A stretch of 38,819 nucleotides of DNA, taken from NCBI GenBank assembly GCA_023954635.1, contig JAGSHI010000020.1:1-38819 (forward strand), written 5' to 3'. Position 1 is the first letter of the stretch, and every line of letters begins with the position of its first letter. The notes beneath the pieces were generated by a model. The model did not search any database. It was given only the letters and a program-made list of their open reading frames with translations, and was not told where the DNA came from. The position numbers and the translations under genes are program-made. Below are positions 1-6,900 of the stretch, in pieces. Source of the DNA: Bacteriovoracaceae bacterium (GTDB taxonomy: Bacteria > Bdellovibrionota > Bacteriovoracia > Bacteriovoracales > Bacteriovoracaceae).

Positions 1-642
1 ATACTTTCTTCTAAGTGAGCGTCCCAGTCTTCTAAGGGAGCGCATTGGCTTTCTTTTCTTTTTAATAATTGAACTTACTTTGTGGTTCCAATAATAATCG
101 AAGGTTTCCACAATGTTGTTCACAATCGGGCCTTTTATCCAGGCGTCTCGATCATTGTAATTATAGTTTTTATAATTAAAAAAGTATTCGTCTCCAAGGT
201 TTCGGCCACCAAGGAGTGCTTCTTTTTCGTCCACTATTAATACTTTTTTATGATTTCTGTACTGGTAAGACTTTACTCTTAAGATGCTTTTTTTGTTGTA
301 GTACTTAAGAATGATTCCGTGTTGTAAAAGTTCGGATGCGTCGTAGTGATTAAAAAAGAGAAATGGACTTTTATCGATGAGCATTCGAACGCGAACGCCC
401 TCGTTTGCTTTTTTAATAAGTGCGTGAGTTAGAATTCGAGCGGTTTCGTCTCGGTTGTACATGAAGTATTCGAAGTCGATGGATTTTTCGGCCTTCTCGA
501 TCATTTCAATTCTTTTGGCAAAGGCGGCTGGTCCATCGTTTAAAACGATAAACTGGTGTGGCCTTTTAGATTTGAAATAAAATCCACGGTCTGCCATCGC
601 GCTTAGTGGCAGCAAAAATAGTAAAATTAGAATAACTCTCAT
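1..642 (-). CDS. Phospholipase D-like (HKD) secreted protein, 3' end outside window
   Basis: The frame is open from the ATG at 642 to base 1, giving the first 214 residues of a protein that continues beyond the window. Residues 1-17 (MRVILILLFLLPLSAMA) form a signal peptide with an AxA-like cleavage site, so the product is exported. Residues 131-138 read HKKVLIVD, a complete HxKxxxxD motif, followed by GGRN as in cardiolipin synthases and PLD-type nucleases. Family members normally carry a second HKD motif, which would lie in the missing part. The visible end is very basic, with a repeated SLRR segment around residues 202-212. The substrate (phospholipid or nucleic acid) cannot be told from this half. 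No strong Shine-Dalgarno sequence is seen. The superfamily is sure, the activity is not. Confidence 0.82.
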   Translation of the reverse strand, partial: MRVILILLFLLPLSAMADRGFYFKSKRPHQFIVLNDGPAAFAKRIEMIEKAEKSIDFEYFMYNRDETARILTHALIKKANEGVRVRMLIDKSPFLFFNHYDASELLQHGIILKYYNKKSILRVKSYQYRNHKKVLIVDEKEALLGGRNLGDEYFFNYKNYNYNDRDAWIKGPIVNNIVETFDYYWNHKVSSIIKKKRKPMRSLRRLGRSLRRKY

Positions 643-734
643 CAAGATCTTTCTATCTACTCCAAAGAGGACTTTCAAAGGACTTGAAAATTTTACTAGG
701 AAGCAAAATGGCTTCGATCGAGAGAGAACAAAAA

Positions 735-822
735 TGGCGGAGAACAGGAGATTCGAACTCCCGATACCCGGAGGTATACACGCTTTCCAAGCGTGCGCCT
801 TCGACCGCTCGGCCAATTCTCC
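735..822 (-). tRNA. tRNA-Ser(GGA)
   Basis: An 88-base cloverleaf on the minus strand. The acceptor GGAGAAT pairs with GTTCTCC, followed by discriminator G and an encoded CCA. The D-arm reads TTGGCCGAGCGG, the anticodon loop TTGGAAA gives GGA, and there is a long variable arm typical of type II serine tRNAs and a T-arm with GTTCGAATC. It lies 48 bases after the tadA stop. A weak promoter-like TTGTCT is present upstream, so it may be made from its own promoter or processed from the tadA transcript. A T-rich stretch follows the CCA. Confidence 0.97.
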
Positions 823-870
823 GCATTTTTTGGAACTAATTAAGTAACATTTCAGGAGGTTGTAGACAAG

Positions 871-1368
871 CTAGGATTCTTTAACGAACTTATTCTTGTG
901 TTTATAGCCAGAGCGTTTATCACGAAAGAAATTACTTATAAGCTGACCACAATCAAAATGGCGAACACCACCAATGACCTTTAATTTGTGATTTAGCCGT
1001 GCGTCATTATTAAAAAGATAACCCAAGCTAAGGGCCCCACCCTTTTTGTCATAGGCCCCAAAAACAACAGTTTTCACCCTGGCCTGCAAAGCAGCTGACA
1101 AACACATCGGACAAGGCTCAAGAGTGACATAAAGAGTAGAGTCTAGAAGTCGCCACTCACCAGTTTTTTTGGCAGCTTCCCGGATAGCAATAATTTCAGC
1201 ATGCCCACAAGGATCATTTTCAGACTCTTTATTATTTCGACCTTTAGAAATGACTTTTCCAAAAGCATCCACAATAACAGCACCCACCGGAACTTCATTT
1301 TCGCGATAAGCCTGCTCTGCCATTTCTAATGCCAGCCCCATACTCCAGAGGTGATCTTCAAATTTCAT
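871..1368 (-). CDS. tadA: tRNA-specific adenosine deaminase TadA
   Basis: TadA deaminates A34 of tRNA-Arg(ACG) to inosine so that one tRNA reads CGU, CGC and CGA. The 165-residue product has the CDA-fold zinc site: H56-A-E58, where E58 is the proton shuttle, and P-C86-P-M-C89. The N-terminal MxxALEMAEQAY helix and VPVGAVIV strand are typical of the family, and the length is normal. The C-terminal tail is basic, as expected for tRNA binding. The start codon overlaps the stop of the upstream PilZ-like gene by four bases (ATGA), so the two are translationally coupled. The expected substrate tRNA-Arg(ACG) is encoded at 3581-3657. A RibD-type deaminase is ruled out by the short length and the lack of a reductase domain. 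Confidence 0.95.
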   Translation of the reverse strand: MKFEDHLWSMGLALEMAEQAYRENEVPVGAVIVDAFGKVISKGRNNKESENDPCGHAEIIAIREAAKKTGEWRLLDSTLYVTLEPCPMCLSAALQARVKTVVFGAYDKKGGALSLGYLFNNDARLNHKLKVIGGVRHFDCGQLISNFFRDKRSGYKHKNKFVKES

Positions 1369-2081
1369 GATTCTGTCTTTTTGAATTTGCTTTTAACTTT
1401 TGTATCTTTTTCATTTTTATATTCATTCATGAGTTCAGTATAGGCCTTCTTTTCTTCTTCATTTTCAAGATGAAACTTAAAGCCATAAGTCCAAGGCCTA
1501 CCAATTGAGTAACGCCTCTTACTCATCGTCTTCCCGACATAGGTCTTATCATTATGAATAATACTCAGTTTAGTCCCTATCTCTAAATCTTCGAAAAAAC
1601 GTATCCCTGCGGAATCCCGTCGAATATCATTCATTCGACCTCTAAGTGGTTCCAATCCTTCACATTCCGCCATTATTTTTAGGTCATGCCTGTAACGAAA
1701 GTCGTATTCCCACCACGAAACTATAGGGTAGTAAATGGGATTGTGGAGGATATACATTTCCATCACAACAAATATTAACGAGAGAAGGTGTAAGTAAAAC
1801 TGAACATCAGTTAAGTCTATAAAAAGCAAACTTGAAACCAAGTAAACAATGAGGACTATTGATAAAGTCCAAAAGGTATAAAAAAGTTTTTTTACTGTCT
1901 GATAATAAAGTCGATAGAAAGTAATCAGGAGGACTAGTAACACAGTATCGAATACAAAGGACTCAAGCTTGACCAAATCCGTCAGGACCGAAAGGGTTAA
2001 CATCCCAAAGTGAGTCCAATGCAAGACAAAAACTCTATCGAGTTCCTGTCTTAGTTTCAAATCTGTAATCGTTAACTTCAT
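1365..2081 (-). CDS. Membrane protein with a divergent PilZ-like C-terminal domain
   Basis: The 238-residue protein begins with about 110 residues containing three or four hydrophobic helices (roughly 20-38, 44-60, 70-90 and 95-112). A soluble domain follows. It has an RYRHD segment at 129-133 and, some 20 residues on, NDIRRDSAGI at 151-160. The spacing resembles the RxxxR and DxSxxG signatures of c-di-GMP-binding PilZ domains, but the match is imperfect: only one arginine pair and a shifted DSxG. Binding of c-di-GMP is therefore an inference. The tail is highly charged. It is the first gene of a two-gene unit with tadA, and its start lies only 16 bases from the start of the divergent msrA. 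No ribosome binding site is obvious, so translation may begin slightly later. Confidence 0.6.
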   Translation of the reverse strand: MKLTITDLKLRQELDRVFVLHWTHFGMLTLSVLTDLVKLESFVFDTVLLVLLITFYRLYYQTVKKLFYTFWTLSIVLIVYLVSSLLFIDLTDVQFYLHLLSLIFVVMEMYILHNPIYYPIVSWWEYDFRYRHDLKIMAECEGLEPLRGRMNDIRRDSAGIRFFEDLEIGTKLSIIHNDKTYVGKTMSKRRYSIGRPWTYGFKFHLENEEEKKAYTELMNEYKNEKDTKVKSKFKKTES

Positions 2082-2097
2082 GTTACTATTTTAAGTT

Positions 2098-2697
2098 ATG
2101 ATGACCATTCAACGCAATTTCTTGTTTCTCTTTTTTTTAGTCATACTAGGTCGGGATGCTCATTCGGCATCGACAGCTACCGTCGCCGGTGGTTGCTTTT
2201 GGTGCATTGAAGAGGCACTCGAAAAGGCAAAAGGCGTAAAAGAAGCAGTTAGCGGCTATGCCGGCGGGTCTAAGAAAAATCCAACCTATAAAGAAGTAAG
2301 CTCAGGTTCAACTAGTCACCTTGAAGCTGTTCAAATTTCATTTGATGAAAAGGTAATAAATTTTGAAACATTGATAAGAAAGTTTTTTATGAATATCGAT
2401 CCTACAGACAGTGGGGGACAGTTTGTCGATAGGGGCAGTCATTATGCCCCTGCCATTTTTTATCATAACGATGAACAGAAGAAGACGATAGAGAAGGTTA
2501 TTGTAGATTTAGATAAGAAAAAATTGTTTTCATCTAAGATTAATATTCAAATTCGAAAGTATGTCGGTTTTTATCCCGCTGAAGATTACCATCAAGACTA
2601 TTACAAAAAGAATCCCATTAGATACAAGTTCTATAAGTTCAATAGCGGTCGCGGACAATTTGTCGACAGCATTTGGAAAGGTCAGAATAAGAAATAA
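2098..2697 (+). CDS. msrA: Peptide methionine sulfoxide reductase MsrA, secreted form
   Basis: MsrA reduces the S-epimer of methionine sulfoxide in proteins. The catalytic motif GGCFWC lies at residues 31-36 with the nucleophile C33. The family blocks VSGYAGG, NPTYKEV, SGSTSHLEAVQ and the DPTDSGGQFVDRGSHYAPAIF region follow in order. The first 23 or so residues are a hydrophobic signal peptide (RNFLFLFFLVILGRDAHSA), so the enzyme probably acts in the periplasm rather than the cytoplasm. The signal peptide decides the start at one of the two ATGs at 2098 or 2101; neither has a good ribosome binding site. No MsrB domain is fused. The 3' end overlaps the stop region of the convergent CPBP gene by 16 bases. 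Confidence 0.93.
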   Translation: MMTIQRNFLFLFFLVILGRDAHSASTATVAGGCFWCIEEALEKAKGVKEAVSGYAGGSKKNPTYKEVSSGSTSHLEAVQISFDEKVINFETLIRKFFMNIDPTDSGGQFVDRGSHYAPAIFYHNDEQKKTIEKVIVDLDKKKLFSSKINIQIRKYVGFYPAEDYHQDYYKKNPIRYKFYKFNSGRGQFVDSIWKGQNKK

Positions 2698-3284
2698 GCA
2701 CCAACTCCAAATCCTAAATTAAAAAGGATATGGTAAATCGTTGGAACACTTATTGATCCACTTTCTATATATTTATTTCCCCACCAATAAGAAACCATTA
2801 ATGAGTACACTGCTTGAAACGCAATGAACGTCATGAAGGGAGTTTTAATCATAAAGATTGATTTAAAGTGAGCGAGACTGAAAAGAATTGAAGTAAGCAT
2901 TAACGTTCCACGCCTACAACCAATGACAGAGTCAATCCCGTGCCAGAGTGCAAATCTAAAAATAAGTTCTTCAAGTAGGGGACCAACAATAACAAGAAAG
3001 AAAAGAACAAAACTATTCGACATCGCAAAAGGAAGTTCAGTATTCAAAACTTTTGCAAGGATTACAGTAGCTAGGCCAAATAATAAACTGCAGCCAAAAC
3101 CTTTGGAGTACTTTCCAAAATCGACTTTAAAGCTAAGCCTTTCTCGATAAAGAATAAAGGCTACGATAACAAAACCAACTTCATAATAATAAGGAACAAA
3201 GCCTCTCCAAAATGGAAAAAGACTTTCTCCAAAAAAGGCGAGGAATAAATACAGAGCAACTAAAACAAGGCTTATTATTTTCAT
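2682..3284 (-). CDS. CPBP family intramembrane glutamic endopeptidase (CAAX/Abi type)
   Basis: A membrane protein of 200 residues if started at the ATG at 3284; a longer frame from a TTG at 3323 exists but has no ribosome binding site. It carries all three CPBP catalytic blocks: E105-E106-L-I-F-R110, F-S-L-A-H139 and H185-I-L-F-N189. The family includes CAAX prenyl proteases, bacteriocin self-immunity proteins and anti-sigma-factor proteases, so the substrate is open. About six to seven hydrophobic helices are visible. It is convergent with msrA and shares 16 bases with it. No neighbouring gene suggests a peptide substrate. Confidence 0.85.
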   Translation of the reverse strand: MKIISLVLVALYLFLAFFGESLFPFWRGFVPYYYEVGFVIVAFILYRERLSFKVDFGKYSKGFGCSLLFGLATVILAKVLNTELPFAMSNSFVLFFLVIVGPLLEELIFRFALWHGIDSVIGCRRGTLMLTSILFSLAHFKSIFMIKTPFMTFIAFQAVYSLMVSYWWGNKYIESGSISVPTIYHILFNLGFGVGAYFLF

Positions 3285-3334
3285 AACTCTATTTTCTTTC
3301 AAAACTAAATTTTTCACAAACAAAAAAATTTGAA

Positions 3335-3388
3335 TGAACGACGAAGCGAAAGTAATGACGAGGTTTTTTTACAATAATGGCGCAACCG
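3335..3388. repeat. 54-bp direct repeat, distal copy (contains tRNA-Arg 3' end)
   Basis: This copy is identical to 3538-3591 except for two adjacent mismatches (CG for TA at 3342-3343 versus 3545-3546). Its last eleven bases (TGGCGCAACCG) are the 3' end of tRNA-Arg including CCA, but the rest of the tRNA is missing here. The repeat thus duplicates the tRNA end plus 43 bases of its trailer. Confidence 0.9.
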
Positions 3389-3400
3389 TGTCGGGGACCG

Positions 3401-3435
3401 CTCCTGCTCACCCCGACATTCAGAGCATCCTGCTC
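3401..3435. repeat. Small structured intergenic element, copy 1
   Basis: GC-rich patch in an AT-rich spacer. CTCCTGC at 3401-3407 is followed, exactly 22 bases after its first base, by the perfect hairpin GAGCA-TCC-TGCTC (3423-3435). A second hairpin, TGTCGGGG/CCCCGACA (3389-3396 with 3411-3418), encloses the CTCCTGC block. The same arrangement with compensating base changes occurs at 34147-34181. Confidence 0.6.
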
Positions 3436-3458
3436 ATCCAGGATTCACAAGGACTACA

Positions 3459-3583
3459 CCATTATTGTTACAAAAGCCTCGGGCTTTCTTGAGCAAAGAG
3501 AGAAGCAAGCGAGCGTATTCGCATACGTGAGTGCGCGTGAACGATAAAGCGAAAGTAATGACGAGGTTTTTTTACAATAATGG
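3459..3583 (-). ncRNA. Possible structured tRNA-Arg trailer RNA
   Basis: In the minus-strand transcript the ten bases beginning with the tRNA-Arg CCA end (CCATTATTGT, 3574-3583) are perfectly complementary to ACAATAATGG at 3459-3468. Between them lie a hairpin with a GNRA-type loop (CGTAT-GCGA-ATACG, 3514-3527) and the hairpin AAAGCC-CGA-GGCTTT (3473-3487). A closed domain of about 125 bases directly on the tRNA end is therefore possible. No protein-coding signal fits. Function is unknown, and the feature could be only a processing structure or terminator. Confidence 0.35.
3472..3487 (-). terminator. Probable terminator of the tRNA unit
   Basis: In the minus-strand RNA, AAAGCC-CGA-GGCTTT forms a 6-bp stem with a three-base loop, followed by a short T-rich stretch (TTGT). 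The stem is short and the U-run weak, so termination may be partial. The hairpin lies about 95 bases downstream of tRNA-Arg. Confidence 0.4.
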
Positions 3584-3591
3584 CGCAACCG
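3538..3591. repeat. 54-bp direct repeat, copy overlapping intact tRNA-Arg
   Basis: Proximal copy of the repeat at 3335-3388. Its last eleven bases are the 3' end of the intact tRNA-Arg gene. The two copies are 203 bases apart in register, which resembles tRNA-linked repeats or an old attachment-site duplication. Confidence 0.9.
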
Positions 3592-3657
3592 GCAGGATTC
3601 GAACCTGCGACCCTTTGATTCGTAGTCAAATATTCTATCCAGCTGAACTACGGTTGC
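3581..3657 (-). tRNA. tRNA-Arg(ACG)
   Basis: A 77-base cloverleaf. The acceptor GCAACCG pairs with CGGTTGC, followed by discriminator G and encoded CCA. The anticodon stem TTTGA/TCAAA holds the loop CTACGAA, giving anticodon ACG, and the T-arm reads GGTTCGAATCC. A34 is the substrate of TadA, encoded at 871-1368. It is the third tRNA of the unit from the promoter at 3878-3906, and its 3' end is duplicated downstream. Confidence 0.97.
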
Positions 3658-3673
3658 ACTTAATTTAAAAAAA

Positions 3674-3761
3674 TGGCGGAGAAGGCGAGATTTGAACTCG
3701 CGGTACCCGAAGGTACGACACCTTAGCAAGGTGTTGGATTCGGCCACTCTCCCACTTCTCC
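3674..3761 (-). tRNA. tRNA-Ser(GCT)
   Basis: An 88-base type II tRNA. Acceptor GGAGAAG pairs perfectly with CTTCTCC, followed by G and encoded CCA. The anticodon stem ACACC/GGTGT holds the loop TTGCTAA, giving GCT for AGY codons. The long variable arm (TACCTTCGGGTA) fits serine. It is the second gene of the tRNA unit, with 16 bases between its 3' end and tRNA-Arg. Confidence 0.97.
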
Positions 3762-3778
3762 GAAGATAAAAAAGAAAA

Positions 3779-3866
3779 TGGCGGAGGACACAGGATTTGA
3801 ACCTGCGGACCCGTGAAGGTCAATGGTTTTCAAAACCACCGCTTTCGACCACTCAGCCAATCCTCC
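3779..3866 (-). tRNA. tRNA-Ser(TGA)
   Basis: An 88-base type II tRNA. Acceptor GGAGGAT pairs with GTCCTCC, followed by G and encoded CCA. The anticodon loop TTTGAAA gives TGA, and the long variable arm and GGTTCAAATCC T-arm are present. It is the first gene of the unit; its 5' end is only about 12 bases from the -10 box of the promoter at 3878-3906. With GGA and GCT, three serine isoacceptors lie within 3.2 kb. Confidence 0.97.
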
Positions 3867-3877
3867 GCGAAGCCCAG

Positions 3878-3906
3878 ATAATAAGGCCTTATATCTTTTT
3901 TGACAA
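3878..3906 (-). promoter_or_regulatory. Sigma-70 promoter of the Ser-Ser-Arg tRNA unit
   Basis: On the minus strand, -35 TTGTCA (3901-3906) and -10 TATTAT (3878-3883) are separated by exactly 17 bases. A GC-rich stretch (CTGGGC) follows the -10 box, as is common for stringently controlled stable-RNA promoters. A perfect 12-base palindrome ATAAGGCCTTAT (3881-3892) overlaps the -10 box and spacer and could be an operator. Confidence 0.8.
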
Positions 3907-3937
3907 TACTAAGATGACATTTGGGCGAAGCAAAATT

Positions 3938-6900
3938 TTATTTTAATTGTTTTATGAGCCCCTCGATCTGACCTCGGTCTGGAGCGTTCGGATATATTTG
4001 TAAATACGTTTCAAATGACTCTATAGCCAGTCCTGATTGCCCACTGGCGCGATAGACATAACCCAATTGCTTATGAATTTCAGGGTTTCCTTCTTCTTTT
4101 TTCTTGGCCCTCAGCAGCAATTCCCTCGATTCTTCATTAAAATTTTGCCGAAGTTTAATTGCAGCTAGCCCCAAAAGTGCCTCTACATATTTTCCGTTTA
4201 TAGAAATGGCCTTTTCATAGTTCTTGGTAGCATCCAACCATTTTTTTAATTTCAAGTTTGCTTCGGCCCTCACAAAGTAACCAAATTCCAATGTAGGGTT
4301 AAGTTTTACTTCTTCTTCTGCAAACTCTAGTGCTTTTTTTGCATCCCCCATGGCCATATAAGTTTTAGCCAAATAGTAATGTGTTTTCGGAAACGATTTG
4401 AGACGTTCAGTGATTGATAAAAATATTTCTATCGCAGATCGATATTGTTTTTCCCTAAATAGATATTCACCAAGAGTCATTCTTGTTTCAAGATCACCAG
4501 GGTTAACCTTAATTAACATTCGAGCGTATTTAATAACATCTTTATATCTTTCATCAAGCTTCGCAGCTTTGATAAGAAACTCATAAAAAGATTGGTCTTT
4601 CTTTACTAAGTTTTCAACTCGCTTTTTGTATTCTTCGAATTGTTTCATCTGACCACTTTTATAATAATAAATGGCCATCTCACCTAAGATTTGAGGATGA
4701 TCTTTATTCTCACTTAAAACATCTCTTAAATAACCAAGAGCTGCATCGATGTCTGAACGTTCGTATAAAATTCTTGCGTAGGTGAGCCTATAATCGACAT
4801 TTCGTGGATCTAGAGAAATAGATTCAGACAACATCTGCTTGGCACGATCATATTTTCTATTTTTTAAATAAACTTTTGCCAAAATAAAATAATCCCTATC
4901 ATTAAGGGGATATCGCTTAATAGACTCCTTAAGCCACTTTACAGTAAGAACAGGGTTATTTCTTTTATTATAGTATCGACCAAGAACAGAAGCATATTGA
5001 TAAGAAGCCCTAAATTTAGTTTGAGATACAACGTTAATTAATTTATTAGCATCAGCTAGTTTCATACTATCGATATAGGCCATGATTAATTTAAAGTTTA
5101 TACCTACATTGAGAGGGTTTTCAGTTCTTAGTTTTTCTAATGTACTTATCGCTGATTCGAAATAGCCTCGCATCACCTGAATCTCAGATAAAAGCAACTG
5201 AGCTGGAATATAAGCTGGCCCTAAATCTGCTGCCTCAATAGCCGTTTTGAATGCTTTCTCCCATTCCTTTCTTTGAGCAGAAAGTCTCGCTTTTTTCATA
5301 AGCTCGATAACTTTTGATTGGAGAATTAAGTTTTCAACAGAGGAATCTCCACCCAGGCTCAGTGCCGCAAGTTTTGATCGTAAAACATCGGACTCCTCAA
5401 TTTTGAGTGCAAGATTGAAAAGCTCAGCGGCTTTTACATTATTTTTATTAATCGCACTCATCATCCCCATATTTTCTAAAAATTTAGCATAATAGATTGG
5501 ACTTCCTTCACTACCAAGTTCTTCAACTCGCTGAAGAAGGATTTTATATTTTCGATAGTCGCCCTTTTCTAATTGATAATCTGAAAACTTTAGAAGCATA
5601 GGAACACTGTTAGGAAACTTCTTTAATCCTTCTTGGATTAAGGAATAACTCTCATCTTTTCTTTCATCGAGTTCTAAAAATCTCGCAAGAGACAGATAAA
5701 CCTCAATCGTTTTCTTCGGAAGATCTTTTAACTTATCATAAACTTTTCGAGATTTTACCAAGTCTCCAGATTCTCTCAAAACATCCATATATAGGGCCAT
5801 TAACTTTACGGTCGGCTTTCCAACTCGAATAAAGTTTTCGATTACATTTATAGATGTTTGGTATTTTTTGTATTCTGAATAAAACCTTGCTGCACCCATG
5901 GCAACATTTATATCTTTTAGTATTCTTGTTCTTCCGATCTTTAACAATTTAAAGAGGGTATTAGCGGCCTTTATTTTATCTTTAGCATTCCTAAAAATTT
6001 CAGCGTAAGTCAGGATTAACCAACCCAGGGCCTTATTTCCCCGAAACTGATAACTCAGACTATTTTTAAATAATATAGCTGCTTTTACAGTATTTAAATA
6101 TCCACCTTTAGAATAAGTTTCAACCCCCATCGCTAGGCTTTCTCTAGACTTTACCTCATCCATAACTTCGAATGTAACAGGAAATGATATTGTTATTCTT
6201 TGGGGAACAGGCTTAACTTTTTCTTCATCAGTATAGAGAAACCAAATAATTACGAGAAAAGCAAAGGCGACAATAGGCTTCATAGGCTTTTTCTTTTCTT
6301 CGCCGTCTCCTTTTTCTTTTTTCTTTTTCTTTTCTCTTTTGGGAATTGAGATTTTTTCTTTTTCTTCTATTATTTTTCTTTGAAATTCTTTTTCAGCAAT
6401 TAATGACTCATTTTTAACTGAAGGCAATAGTTCATTTAGGTTAGCCACTACGGTGGCCTCATTATAATCAACGTTCTCCTCAAGCTCCTCTTCTTCCTCC
6501 GGCTCTTCAACTTCTTCTGGCTCAGGCTCGGGTTCTGGTTCAGGATCCGGCAATCTCGTCACCACCGTTTTATCGAGATCATCTTCTCCACTTGTTACTG
6601 GCCTTCTAAGCACAACCGTTTTCTCAACGCCCTCATCTTCTTCCTCTTCCTCTTCTGGTTCTGGGGCAGGCTCCGTTTCTACTTCTTCTTGTTTCTTTTC
6701 ATAGTTTTTTTCTAATTCGTCATAGTTTACTTTGACGTCAGCATTGCCCTCTTTTGAGAATTTAAACTCTTCAAGTTTTTCTGATGGATTCTCTTCTTCT
6801 TCAGATTTTATAGACTTTAATTTTTTGGCAAGATTAACTCGAGCAAGGGTATCAACAGTTGTCTTATCCTGAAGATCTTCAGCTTGTTTCTTCTTAGAGA

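Noticed and set aside
3454-3747. 97-codon open frame on the minus strand across the tRNA genes
   Set aside because: It runs through tRNA-Ser(GCT), tRNA-Arg(ACG) and the trailer, has no ribosome binding site and no protein-like pattern; the cloverleafs explain the sequence.
6420-6760. Glu/Pro/Lys low-complexity stretch taken as a frameshift or simple repeat
   Set aside because: The frame stays open, with sensible domains on both sides, and the composition fits a flexible cytoplasmic linker.
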